Positions 26,601 through 38,535 of a DNA stretch of 64,000 nt are shown in pieces (positions within the stretch are counted from its first letter, which is position 1; each line of letters opens with the position of its first letter). The stretch comes from Chionis minor (taxonomy: Eukaryota > Chordata > Aves > Charadriiformes > Chionididae), in assembly GCA_013398295.1 (NCBI GenBank), contig VZSF01004775.1, positions 310,001 through 374,000 on the forward strand, given 5' to 3'. A model generated the notes under the pieces. It saw nothing but the letters and a program-made list of their open reading frames with translations. It had not been told where the DNA came from and ran no database searches. The position numbers and the translations under genes are program-made.

Positions 26601-29600
26601 AATGGTTAGAGATTTTATTCTGCAAGAACAATCTACATTTTCTCTGGTTAATTGTGAAAGGTTAAATGTTGCCACCCACCACAGCTTACCAAAAAATATC
26701 CTGCAGGTGGCAGACACTTGCTGTGTGTTGCAAGTACTGTTAAGATTTTACCAATCATTTACTGTAGATTTGAAAATTAGAGTTAGAAGGTTAAGCCTGT
26801 AATGCTTTTGGGGACCACCCTTGTCAGATTTTTGTTTATTTTTAATGGTAGCTGCTTCTGGAGTAACAAATCTTGCTTGAAGACACTTCATGTTGCCTGT
26901 ATAACAATGCCTTTTGTAGAAGATTATGAAAACTTATGTGTTTTCAGAACGAAGCAAGGTTGATGTCTGCATGCTGAGTCTGGTGGCTTTGGTAAAATAC
27001 ACTTCTGAAAACAGCTTTTTTTAGGTAGGAAATATTCTGGTTCATCTGCCTCATGTAGCTGGGTCTGTTCTGAAGTTTAACTTTTTTTCACTGTAAGGTG
27101 TAACTCAGCAGGAGAATTTTCAAGATTACAGTAAAGTTTGTTTCATCCCAAGAGTTACTATATTAATCAGTCTCGCTATGTAGGCAGATAGGTATTGGGA
27201 AGTAGGGAGAATGCATATAAAGTTTACGGTAGAATATTTACATCGGTGATAATTCAAGGTTTACATGGGCATTGAAGCTGCATTCCTGGAAGTAAACCCT
27301 TTTTTTAAGGTATATGTTAGCTATATTTATAGACATGAATTTTGGCCTCAGTTCAAGATTTTATTTGTGTAGCATTTGTCATGTACTGCGGTGGGTTTTG
27401 CATTGACTTCATTGCGTTACATTTATATTACAAAAATGTTTGTAGTACCTCTTGTTTTTTGATCTTGAGGCTTTGTTTCATGTTGTAGCGGGGCTGGTTC
27501 CTAAGATGTGGTTTTCTTCATGAAAATAAAGAGGGGATTTCGTTTAGTTATGCTCCTTGTGTTGTGGGTTATTGATAATTCTCTCTGATAGGAAGTTCAG
27601 CTCTTGGTTCTGCTTCAGTGAACATTACGGTGTGTGTAAATTGTTGTGGCAGAATGAGTCATTCTGTAGTGGAAAGTCTTTGTTGATGCAGGTGTCAGAG
27701 GTTTGGAAGAGAAAATAAAGCTGATGAAAAATATTTTTATAGGAGCTGTTTTTTCATCTGTATTGTTCTTCCTCTCTTCTCTTAGAACCATTTAGGGTAT
27801 TCTTTCATTAGTCTTGAAGCTGCGCTTTTTGAAGGTCTCTGAAAAACTGTAGCTTAGCAAGAATATTGCTTTTCTCCACTACATGGAAAACAGTTTATAA
27901 CAGTTAACAGGATTATTTTTTTTTAAGACTATTTGGAATTCATTTTTAATAGTTGGCTGTAGAGTCTGTATATGAAAATGTTGCCTATCCTTTAGTTTTG
28001 ATTTGAAAATTAATTCCTGGGAAATATGTGCTAGAAACTTGACCCTCATGTAATTTCAATGCTTACTCCCTTAGTGATTTAATATGCTTGGGTTTTAAAA
28101 TCTTGTAGGAATTCTTTTTTTAATATTCAGGTATTCATTAGAATTGCACAGATTTGTTGCATACTTACATCTTTTGGAGAGGCAAAGGAAACAATTCCAT
28201 CTTACTCTGTAGACTGACAATGGGTCAGGTACAAAGGCGTTACGTAAATGTTTCAGAATATCCTGCAGTGATAATACTGTGGGTATGCTGAGCTGTCATA
28301 TCAATATTGTGACCTGAATTAGTTTGAAAGAAACTTGTATTTGGTTTAATTCTAATTGTTGCGTTGTGGATTGGGGTTTTTGTGATTTATATTCTATTAG
28401 CAAAACTCCTGAGCAACAAGTACGTGTACCCGAATAATAATTGCAGCTTAGTTAGGAGTTAGTCTTCTGTGGGTTTTTGCCCTTAGAATTTGAATGGGGC
28501 AGGAAGAAAGATGTGACATTCTTAATGCCAGTTTTTGGTATTTTCTAGATGCAGTCATGCAGAATGCTGCTTGCAAGGCAGTGTTATCAATGTGGCTAAA
28601 AGAGATCAAAGATAGCCTCTTGGAGGGCTTACAGATGAGGATTTCTGAAGGGAAACTTGTGTGTTCTGTACTGCTCAAGAGATTGAATAGTTTACAAAAT
28701 GGATAGTGTGTTATATACTTAATTATTGAAGTACAATCTGCTTTGTGATTGGTATTGGTGGGATAGTAGGTAAAAAGCCTACGAGTATTCTTTGCTTGGC
28801 TTGTGGGAATAGTGATCCTGATCTTCTCATTCACTTCTGCGTTCTACGTACTGGGATAACACTTCCTCATTGCCTTCTCTGACTTTTTAAAAGAGGGGTT
28901 TCCTTTCTCATACGTGAGCGTGGCTATGGATTACTCCTGGATATTACTGCTTTGTTTGCAGAAGCCTCTCTGATTCTTCAGGAAGTCCAGGTTTCCCTGC
29001 TCCATTGTGTCACATTGCAGACTTTTTCCATACCTCACTTCGAGCACATTCTTTTTAGCTCTTTCTACTTGTTTTTCATATTCCTTCTTGACTACGTTCT
29101 CCTTGCTTAAAAAGAATGGGATGATTGGAAGAAAAAAAGAGCTAGTTTTCTGTGAGAATTTTCAAATAACCGAAGTATTAAATACCTCAGTTTTCTATAA
29201 CTGTTAATGCTTTTCCTGTGCATATGTTATCAGGCTCCGTAATTGGAGATCGAAGCTTGAGATGTGCTTCTCTGCCTCTCTTGTTTGCATTTCTGTGTAA
29301 CGTAACTTTGAATGAGTGATTATCTTCGTTATTACTGATACTGCTTTAAAGCAGAAATACCTACTTGATAATAAGTAACTGGAAGCTAGATTTAAAGATT
29401 AAACAACCCGTTTTGAGAAACAGGAATTGCTTTGCTGAAGCCTTCACTGAAGACTTTTGATGATGACTGATTTGAAAACTCGTATGTCACGTTTTTAGTT
29501 TTAAATGTGACTTAAGTGATCTGTGAGACTCTGTTATGTATTACAGTTTGTTTGCTTCCTGCTTCTGTAGTGCATTTCTTCAGCTGATGGTTTTCTGGGG

Positions 29601-30970
29601 TCATCGAGGAGGATGTCAGAGGGCGATAGCACCGAGCACGCAGATGTTTTCTAATAATGTTTCATCAAAGCTTTTCACAAGATTTGGTAGAATTCTGGTC
29701 TTTTGCTGTTGGAAAGTTTTTTGTTTCAAGTGTGTCATTCTGATGCATTAGTGTGTTTTTAGTATTTTCTATTTCTAAAGATGTACTTTTAAAACATTTG
29801 ACCTGTTGGTTTTGAAGCAGTTACTGCCTGTCACTTACTTTATGCAAAATGTAATAACTAAGTAGTTGAGGCACTCTTGCAATTTCTTTTCTGTGCATAA
29901 TGAGGTGATACAACTCACTTTTGTAAAACCAAGAAACAACATTTAACTGGCAATTTCTTATTGTTTAAGTTGGAACTTTGAGTAGGGTATGTTTTGGAAA
30001 CTACTGTAAGTTCGTCTGATAGAGGAATAATTAGGCTTTGTGTTTAAAGAAAATGTTATTTATGATTTGAAAGGCTTAAAAAGAGATGATTTCTGCTAGG
30101 TACTTTAAAAAATATATTTTGCAGTCTAGGTGATTAGAATTAAAATTTTTTGAAAATTGTGTAGTCGAAGACTGTTCTGTATCCTCGCATTCCTTCCTAA
30201 GGAGCCATGGACTTGCACGGCAGATACGTAAAATATCTAATGTGATTAGATGAGAAAGCTAAAATTGCTTATGATGCATATAAACTCCGGAGAGGAACTT
30301 AAAAGAGCTTTAATACGCTTATGTAATTAGTCACTTTTGAAGCCCAGAAAACATTTTGACTTCTTTTTAGTAATTTATAAATGGCAGTTCTTATCTTAAA
30401 GAAAGATATTTTTAAGATACTTGTAAATGTTTTGGTGAGATTTCTTCACTTAGAAGTGTATCCTAGATAACAATAACATATTTGCATATCTATTTTATTT
30501 AGGGCAAGTGATTTTTATTCTTTAGCCTCTTGACACAAATCCATGTTATAAAGTGCAGTGAACCTATCTGGCAGACTTTACAAAGAAATTCAAAGCGAGT
30601 GAGTTTGTGGATGAAATGTACCTCTCAAAAATGAAGGCTTTAATGCAGAGTTAGAGTGACGAGGGGAAATTTAGGTGTGAAGCCTACCTTGTTATCTTGA
30701 TGTGGATGGTGGCATTGGTCTCTGTATGTGTTTTGTTATTGATCTGCTAAGCACATGGCCAGAAAGTTAAATGTATCTTGAACTGGAGATACGTATAGAT
30801 ATATATTTATATATACACACCCCCAATATACGATAGTGATGAAGACTGGGGCGGCGAATGTTTGGGTTTCTTTTTTTTTCCTTTTTGTCATCTCTTGCTT
30901 TCTTAAGTTTTTGAAATGTGAAACCAATGACTTTCACATCACTGAACGCTTTTATTTAAATACTGTAATA

Positions 30971-31237
30971 GGACAAGGGATAATGGCTACAAACTGAAAG
31001 AGAGTAGATTTAGAATAGATCTAAGGAAGAAATTTTTCACTCTGGGGGTGGTGAGACACTGGAACACCAGGTTGTCCAGGGAAGTTGTGGATGCCCCATT
31101 CCTGGAAGTGTTCAAGGCCAGGCTGGATGGGGCTTTGAGCAACCAGGTCTAGTGGGAGCTGTCCCTGCCCATGGCAGGGGGGTTGGAAGTAGATGATCTT
31201 TAAGGTCCCTTCCAACTCTAACCATTCTGTGATTCTA
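30971..31237 (+). mobile_element. CR1 LINE 3' end, relatively young
   Basis: It starts at ggacaaggga taatgg and ends with ccattctgtg attcta, the CR1 3' tail. Between these are aaggccaggc tggatggggc and tgcccatggc agggggg, hallmarks of avian CR1 3' UTRs. It matches the minus-strand copy at 63238-63503 at roughly 85% by eye over its whole length, in opposite orientation. It is heavily 5' truncated. The 104-codon and 75-codon minus-strand open frames over and beside it are shadows. Confidence 0.95.
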
Positions 31238-32284
31238 GCAATGCCCAAAGGAACAGTTTGGAACGTACTGCAAAAGAAGTATTAAACTAACTAGAGCTTT
31301 ATACTGGGAAGTGGTAGAGCATTGGGGTGCGGTTGTGCAGTATACTTTTTTTTTTTTTAATAGAAAACTTTGGAAAATTGGCTGGGGGTGGTGGGCATGG
31401 GCTGTGGGGACACAGCATGAGAAGCTGCCATAGAAGAGGATGGGGGGAATGGACAGCAAATGGTCAGTGCGTTCAGTTGTTTTCAAATCCAGATTGTCAG
31501 AAGTGATGGGGAAAAATCCCTCAAGTGACAATTCTTTAAAGGAACGCATTATTTTCTTTTCTAAAAAGAAAACAAAACTGGCTTTTTACTAACATATCTT
31601 GAGTATTCGCAATGCAGTTTTGTCACCTCTCCACTTTGTTAGTGTCTTGGAGTAGAAATAAGTTTTAGCAATAAAACTTTAAATAACGCTAATAGTAAAC
31701 CCCTGGTAGCTTAGAGAGCTTCTTGAACTGTTTTCTAGATCTTCTCTAAATGGATCTATGTTGCACTCCCGTGCTCTTGAATCTCTGCCAGTACCGCTAT
31801 GTTGTTGTAGAGAGTTAATATCTATAGGATTAAAAGTATGGCGAATGGACAGTGAAATGTGTTCTCAGTAATCTCCTTTCCTTTAAAAAAAAAAAAAAAT
31901 CGACTGGAACCTTACCTGTGTAAAGGATGTCACATAACGCTTTAACTCGTGGAAAAAAAGAGATTTGCAGTGTGCTCATTATCTCTCAATTCTTGATTCA
32001 GCAGTACCTTGAAATGGTGGTAGGGAAAACCTTGTGTAAAGGCAAATGAATGTTATAAATGAAATATGATTATGCTTCATGATGCTTCTGCAGAGAGCTT
32101 ATGTGTCGTTGTCTTTTGCAACCACCAAAATGTGGGCCAAAACCCTAAGTTGGTTATAAAAATAGTCGTGGCTGTTTTGTGAAGCATCATGGTTAAAGAG
32201 TATTTACAAAGAGGCAACCATTTGAATGGGTCCAAAAGAATGTGCAGGATGTGACTCTCAGTGTTAACTGTGAGAAGGCTCTCT
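31238..32284 (+). other. AFDN: AFDN intron 1, between CR1 copies
   Basis: No exon or recognised element. Contains T- and A-tracts (near 31347 and 31884) and an 11-base perfect inverted repeat, 32078-32088 paired with 32181-32191. Confidence 0.65.
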
Positions 32285-33300
32285 GTACTAGAGATCATAA
32301 CATGCTTAGATTAATTTTCTTCCAGGAACTGCTAAATTTTCCAACTTGAATTGAGATACAGCGTAGCTGCACTAGGGAAGCTTGTTAAAGCTAAAAGAGG
32401 CAAGTAGTAGTACTTACCACCTGCCAAGAATTAAAGATGCCGTGCTGGAGGTCCAGACCAAAAGCATGCCAGCTGTCAAGGGAAGTGTGAAAAGAAGGTG
32501 GCATGGCTGAACGTCAGGCAAAGATAGTTATTAGAAAGCTGAAGTAGTATCCAAATCAGGAAGACCATCAGGATATAAAATCTGGCAAGTAGAGTATAAA
32601 AGGATAAGATAGAACAGAAGAATTTGAGGAGTAAATTTTGAAAAGTCTTTAATAATAACTATCTTTCAGCACACGGGTAGTAACAAACCTACCACAAGCC
32701 ACAGGGCCATGAGATGATCAGTTTATAAAAGAAACTTCACAAAGATAAGGCGACAGCGGAAGACCTTTGCTTTGCATCTGTGTTCATCGTTGAAAATTTT
32801 GGAAAAGTTGCCCTGCCAAGAACCTTTTATGGGTAACTCATCAGAGGAACTGTCTCTCAAATCAGCATTTGTTATGAGTTTAGAGAATAAATGAACAACA
32901 TGAAAGCATGTCGCTAGGACCAGACAATGTTCATGCAATAACTCTACAGAAAGTGAGGAATAAACTAATTTTACTAACTGTCATGTAATGACTCCTTTAA
33001 CTAGATGCTTTTAGGTGGTTGGATATAAATGCAGTGTGAGGCCAGTCTTAAAAGGATGTTTACTCAGGATGTTGTCTGTACAGTAACGTACAGAATTCAT
33101 GGACACGTGGTAATTATAATAGATGGTGGAAAAGTCAACAGAGCTTTGAAAAAAGAAGTTGTACCTTAAACCTTTTGGAGCGTACTGAAGGAGTTAGCAA
33201 GAATACATGCAAGGAAGTTTGAATTTGCTATGGTAGGTAGGCTTTCCAGAGTTCATTCGGTAGCCTTCTGCATGAGAGGAGTGAGCCCTCATATGGGTCA
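32285..33300 (+). mobile_element. Ancient, decayed CR1-type LINE (ORF2 region)
   Basis: Scattered blocks match the part of CR1 ORF2 that precedes and enters the reverse-transcriptase domain: gaggtccaga ccaaaagcat near 32449, tttgcatctg tgttcatc near 32772, gggtaactca tcagaggaac near 32830, and tcgctaggac caga near 32911. Frames are broken by indels throughout. It is much more diverged than the other copies and resembles CR1 lineages I associate with turtles and other reptiles, so it probably predates bird radiation. The boundaries are approximate. Confidence 0.6.
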
Positions 33301-34965
33301 TTAGTTAATAATTAGAGATAAGAAATGAAGTGGATAGGATGCTTTTCAGAAGTGAGTAATAGCTGTTAAAAAATACTCGGGGGTAGAAGGATTGAGACCC
33401 TCCCCTTTGAATAATGGTAGTTAAGTCCAGAGTGGATGAGGTGGTGTCAGTGAATCTGAAGTGTAACTCCTTGCAGAAGGGAACCCTAGTTTGGGATTAC
33501 GATAGATAGTTCTGTGGGAACCCCAATTTAGACTCAAAAATATTAATTCTATAAATGTTTAGGGTAACAGCAGAGAAAAAACCAAAAACTGGCCATCGTC
33601 TAGATCCGTGGTACATTTGTGTTTGACTGCTCTATTGGCGCAGGCTTGGGAGTGCCCTGGGAAGAACAGTGCTTGCTTCTGTGTATATCTAGGTGGCTGA
33701 GATGTTTGTTTTAGTGTTGGTTATAACACTTGCTTCTTCTTCCTTTTTTTTTTTTTCTTTTCTTTCCCTGAATGATAGAGTAACTTCAATAAATATCTCG
33801 TGTTCTTTGCTGTTCAAAGAAATGTTGTGATGTGTTTCGTGTGATCAGATGTAGCACTGGAAAGGGCTGTGCTTAGCATGAAATCCACCACTACACTCAA
33901 CACCTCAGGGTATATACATTTCAAAGCCTCGGAAAAATGAAGATGGGAGCAGAAATTATTAAACTGTAGAATAAACTTGGCAATGTCACTAAGGCACTTG
34001 AATCTTCTTGATTCCTGCTGAGTGCAGGGCTCCGTGACTGCTGGGATTTATGCAAGGGGCAAGAGTCAGCCAGGTGGAGACTGCTAGGGAAGAAAAATTG
34101 TCACTTGGAGTTGGTGATCAGACCAGTAATGGAGTCGTGTGATCAGCCAGTGTCCTCCTGGTGTTTGGTAGGCTGGAGCGGAGGACAGGACGCGGGTGGC
34201 TAAGGAAAATGTTTGAGGATAGGAATTTACAATAGCAGCTGTGGTGTGGCCACCTGGTTAACAGTTGCAGTCCCCATCTTCCCTCCCTTTCACCTTGCAT
34301 TGGTACTGGAACTTTTCTCCCTCCCAGAGCGTTTAGGGAGCTGTACCAAAAACTAAACTGTCTGAAAATACAAAATGAAACAGACAAATCAAATTGTTTA
34401 GCTTCCTGAACAGGCTGTTTCTGGGATAAATGGGTGCCAGTATAAGAGAAGAGCACATTAAGGGGTGGGAAGAGGAGAGAAAAGATGATGCTTAGGACTG
34501 CTGTGACCGAAAGCTGTTCTCTGAGACACATTGCTGCTCCTCAAGCATATATAGCCTGCACTCTTACAGACATGGGATACAGACACCTGCTCTGTGTAAC
34601 AAAACATAGAGACCAGTCTCAAGGCATGTTCCTGGTTGGTTTTTTTTTTTTTAAAAAGCTTTTATTAATTCTCCTTCAGGTAAACCTGACGGTAGCTGTA
34701 GATGTGAATACTTAAATATATTCAAGTTTTAAATATTGTGAGTAATATAGAATGCTTAATTTCTTTATATGGAATATCCTTGGGTTTTTTTAAGTTTATG
34801 GTGTCCTAGTTAGTACATTATACTGTCTTCAAAATTTTGAAAACCAATGTGATATTTCAATGTCTCTTATTTTCATAATATACTTTTAAGTAATAAATAA
34901 TAAAAGAACTCTGAACCTTGTAACTGTTAGCCAGCATTCAGATTTGTATTTTTATTTCTTTACAG
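33301..34965 (+). other. AFDN: AFDN intron 1, 3' end
   Basis: Intronic sequence leading to the exon 2 acceptor. The last bases are a good pyrimidine-rich acceptor (ttttatttct ttacag, AG at 34964-34965). A 137-codon minus-strand open frame at 34118-34531 is Ser/Leu/Pro-rich and unrecognised; I do not call it a gene. Confidence 0.75.
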
Positions 34966-35161
34966 GATCTGGAGTTTCATGGAGTGATGAGATTCTACTT
35001 TCAAGACAAAGCAGCTGGAAATTTTGCAACAAAATGTATCCGTGTCTCTAGTACTGCCACAACTCAAGATGTGATAGAAACTCTTGCAGAGAAGTTTCGA
35101 CCAGACATGCGAATGTTATCATCCCCTAAATACTCGCTTTATGAGGTGCATGTCAGCGGAG
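34966..35161 (+). CDS. AFDN: Afadin exon 2 (Ras-association domain 1, first part)
   Basis: This exon encodes about residues 36-100 plus the first base of codon 101. It starts in phase 0 with DLEFHGVMRFYFQDKAAG and ends in YEVHVSG. It forms most of the first Ras-association domain (about residues 39-133 in human), a ubiquitin-like fold that binds GTP-loaded Rap1 and Ras at the membrane. The sequence KCIRVSSTATTQDVIETL is typical of the RA1 strands and helix. The acceptor is tttacag and the donor is G followed by gttagt. The start is fixed by the acceptor and by continuity with the known end of exon 1. I see no change that would break the domain. An ATG at 34984 lies inside the exon and is a normal internal methionine, not a start. 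Confidence 0.97.
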
Positions 35162-36794
35162 GTTAGTATTTATTCACGAAGCCTTTCCTGCATCCACACC
35201 ACCTTCCTGTCCACCCCCAGCCAAAAATACCTTTAGGTTTTCCCCCAGCTTCTGAACCACATAGGAATGGGGGTTTTTGTTCCCAAGTAGGTTTCTACTA
35301 ATTGTTATGTGGGGGAGTGGTGTTTCAAAATGTAGGTACACATATCTGACCTGCAGTTTATGTAAATTGCGATTATGATCTTTTAAATGCTGTACTTGAC
35401 ATCGTGTTAATTTGTTGACATTTGTGAGACTGTTGCTATTTTTAGGACTGGTAGGTAAAGGGTAAATTCATAATGGGAGAATAGGAGTATTAAATCGAAG
35501 CACTTACAGAGTACATCCTCAGTTCTTTGATGTTGAGGGCCTTTGACAGGTAGCCTTATAATGCGTGTTCCTCTACTGTTAAACTGGGGGAAGTTCTACA
35601 TAGTATTGTTTGAAGCTGCTGCATTTCTTAAACAGATCCTTTCATGTTCTCAGTGAAGAACTTGGATATCTAAATAGCTTTTTGATGCTGCTGGCATTTG
35701 TGTCTCCCTACCCCAGTAGAAAGCTTCAGGTTGGAAGGTGGCAGTATGTGTGGTGATGGAGACAGGAGAAACTAGCTTTCTGTTGTGCTTTTTGTTTCTT
35801 GTAGTTTGGAAGCTTATACAAGTGGTTTAACTACCTTAAATTCTGCTTTTGAAAAGCTGAAAATAATTCGAGATGGAGGATGGACGTTTATTGGGATATG
35901 TGTCACTTTTCATGGTCTATGAATGATGTGAATTATATGGGATTAGGGGAAAGTGCATGTGTCATCACTAATTTAAGCAATGAATAGTATGTGTTTTTTC
36001 TGCCTTAGTTTTCTTTAGGGATCTGTTAGCACTGTACCTGTAGTCAAAATGAAATGGTATCCTTTGGCAGAGCAAGTTCCTGATGTTTAAAACGTGGCTC
36101 GTAAGAGAGACACCTCGTTCAATGAGTGTTTCACATGAAATAAAATGTAACTGCAAAGACATCGTCTCGCTATGCGTATGTACTGTGTCCTACTTCTAGA
36201 AGGGAGATCAAATGGCAGAACTTGTTTAATTTTTTTTAACCGCTCTCAGATTATTTTTTTATATACTTAAAATAAATATAATCCACTAAATACACCAGAT
36301 GAAATTTTGTCTAGTATATGTGCATAGTGGATTTTTTATTATTTATTTCATAATCTGGTTTATTTTTCTGGAGTCTTTCCAGAGTAGTAGTTCTTGGGCC
36401 ACAGACTGGTTATATTTAAAATAATGAAAATGAGTATTTGAAAGTCTCATGAAATTACAAAGTTTGAGACAGTGTAACTATAGATGCAACTTCTCCTCCT
36501 GAGTGATAATCTTGTGTTCCCAGACTTTGGTTCTGACAGAGGAGGTTTGCAAGTCTACTTTATGTGGACCTTTAGCTTATGCAGATAGAGGGAATACATT
36601 TAGGCTGGTTGCTGGGAAGGGGAGGTATATTTCTACCTCCCCAGGCTTTCTGTCCCTATACTTACCAGGAAAACATCAACTTAGGTACCCTGTTCAGCAA
36701 ACTTGTTGGTTTTTTAAGAGCACAGCTTGTTTCTGAATATCTTTATTCTTGAGGTGCCAAGTACCTGTTACTGCTTTTCATTTTTTTGAAGAAG
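35162..36794 (+). other. AFDN: AFDN intron 2
   Basis: Phase 1 intron of 1633 nt with GT-AG ends. No repeat or RNA gene is recognised. It ends in a tandem acceptor, aagaag, at 36789-36794. Confidence 0.9.
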
Positions 36795-36907
36795 AAAGAA
36801 GATTAGATACAGATGAAAAGCCTCTTGTTGTACAATTAAACTGGAACAAAGATGATCGAGAGGGAAGATTTGTTCTCAAGAATGAAAATGATACGCTTCC
36901 TCCAAAG
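36795..36907 (+). CDS. AFDN: Afadin exon 3 (Ras-association domain 1, end)
   Basis: The exon completes the split Glu codon and encodes ERRLDTDEKPLVVQLNWNKD, then DREGRFVLKNENDTLPPK, about residues 101-138. It finishes the first Ras-association domain; the acidic/basic loop DREGRF and the last strand are as in vertebrate afadins. The donor is AAG followed by gtgagc and leaves phase 0. I placed the start at 36795 because it gives a single Glu before RRL, as in human. The acceptor is a NAGNAG, and using the upstream AG would start the exon at 36792 and add one Glu in frame. Confidence 0.96.
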
Positions 36908-38371
36908 GTGAGCCTTTAAGGAGTACTCTAGTAGTAACAGCAGTTTTGAGATTTATGGGAGTTTAGCAAACCATAATTTCTACTTTTCTAATTCCTGAAA
37001 ACAACTGCTGATAATGACCTTTGATATCTGGAGCCGGGTCTTTTAAAATACTTGAAATGCATCTTCACAGTACAGCACTTTTATGCTCTTTTAGGTGGCT
37101 TGTGATGCTTTGATCTATGAAGCTGTCTAGTACTTCAGTATGTAATGCCCAGAGAACTTGGAGCTTGCTTTGTTCTAATATGATGAAATAAAAATCTCCT
37201 CAAATAGTATATGATGCCAGACTCATAGGAGGTGATCCTACCCCTTGCACAGCCTTTAAAAGGGGATGCCAGAGGGAGTTAAATAACTAAAACTTCTTAC
37301 CTCCCTAGGTAAAATTCTGTTTCTTAACAAAACTGATGGGACCCTTTTTCCTTGTGGGGAGGAGGGGTTTTTTTGGTTTTGGGTGGGTTTTTTTTTTTCT
37401 CCTTCCAAATGCTGACATGTAAAAATCAGCTGTACAAAAGCTTCTATTGATACTAGTCATTTAAACATTAAGTTAAATCAGACTTTAGCTCCTGAAGTCA
37501 TATAATTATATATATTGTGTCTAACTTTGATACTTACAGCTATGGAAAACAGGCTGTTCAGTGTGGGCCATCTTCAGATAAGGTTTTCATTTCGGGCTGA
37601 GCACTAAATTTCTCTTGCTCTTGGAATTAGAGCTTGTTATTTTTAAAGGTGCTTTGGCTATAGGTACATGACTTATGCTTACAGTACGCTTTTGACTACA
37701 GGATACATCCATGTTAGAGGTGGGGAGGGGAAATTAATGATGTCTTGCAGTACGTCTACCAGACTTGTTCTTCACTTCCTAATAGAAGCTGAGACCTGTA
37801 TCGTCTTTCATCTTCTATTATTTTATGTAGGCAAATGAGCCTGAGATTACAGGTATCTTGTGTATGCAAGGAGCAGAAATTGGACAAGAGAACACTGGAA
37901 GGACAACTCCAAAAAATACGCCATAGGGGAAATGTCCTCCGTAATGTTTTTCCTTCTGCAGTTTATTCTTGCCAGATGCTCCAATGCAGTTGTCCGGAAA
38001 ACAGATTAAGCGTAGTGGTGTTTTGTGAAGTATTTTTCTGGGAGGCAGAAATTTGTTTTGCAGCCTTCAGTTAATCTTTGAGGACGAGTAGATAGGCCTT
38101 ATTCAAGTAAAGTTCTGCAGTTTCTTGGCTTTCTTGGGTACAGCGTGCTCATTCAGTTCATACCTGTTTTGGAATATGAAATTATTTTTGCTTTCTATGT
38201 TATTCGAGAGAATTAGTCCCATCCCTGTGTAATGCAGTATGGTTGCTTAGAGTATTCTTTTGGTGTTAGTGATACTATGTCTTAATCAGATTAATCTGGG
38301 GAGTTAAAACCAATATTAACTTTTCATTGGAGTAAAAATGATGGAAATTGTTTTAAACTCATTTATTTCAG
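36908..38371 (+). other. AFDN: AFDN intron 3
   Basis: Phase 0 intron of 1464 nt, GT-AG. Contains a T/G-rich patch near 37368-37400. The 79-codon frame at 37835-38074 is unrecognised. No transposon seen. Confidence 0.88.
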
Positions 38372-38535
38372 AAAGCTCAGAGTAATGGCCCTGAAAAACA
38401 AGAAAAAGAGGGAGTAATTCAGAATTTCAAACGCACTCTCTCAAAAAAAGAAAAAAAAGAAAAAAAGAGGCGTGAAAAAGAGGCGTTGCGACAAGCATCG
38501 GATAAAGACGATAGACTACTTCATGGGGATGATAT
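38372..38535 (+). CDS. AFDN: Afadin exon 4 (charged linker after RA1)
   Basis: Encodes about residues 139-192 plus two bases of 193: KAQSNGPEKQEKEGVIQNFK, then a strongly basic block with SKKEKKEKKRREKEALRQ, ending LLHGDD. This is the flexible, possibly helical linker between the two Ras-association domains, and its basic cluster is conserved in afadins. The run near the end (DRLLHGDDI) differs from the human PFQGEDV version but keeps its length. The acceptor is ttatttcag and the donor is AT followed by gtaagt. The basic block is coded by three adenine runs of 7, 8 and 7 at 38443-38466 separated by single G, so the reading frame here is sensitive to sequencing error; the frame as given is intact. 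Confidence 0.96.

Larger units (their letters stand above)
17369..30970 (+). other. AFDN: AFDN intron 1, central part
   Basis: About 13.6 kb of intronic DNA without a supportable exon or a recognised transposon. Local features are a G-run cluster at 21226-21264, a T/G-rich stretch at 23502-23640, a short TAA repeat near 21456-21469 and a short TA tract near 30797-30815. The longest open frame is 28448-28834 on the minus strand (128 codons), overlapped by a 70-codon + frame; neither resembles a known family. Confidence 0.7.

Noticed and set aside
28448..28834. 128-codon minus-strand frame overlapped by a 70-codon + frame
   Set aside because: Neither translation resembles a known family, and there is no sign of splice sites, promoter or poly-A tail of a retrocopy.
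34118..34531. 137-codon minus-strand open frame before exon 2
   Set aside because: Ser/Leu/Pro-rich with no domain or conserved look; chance is the simplest reading.
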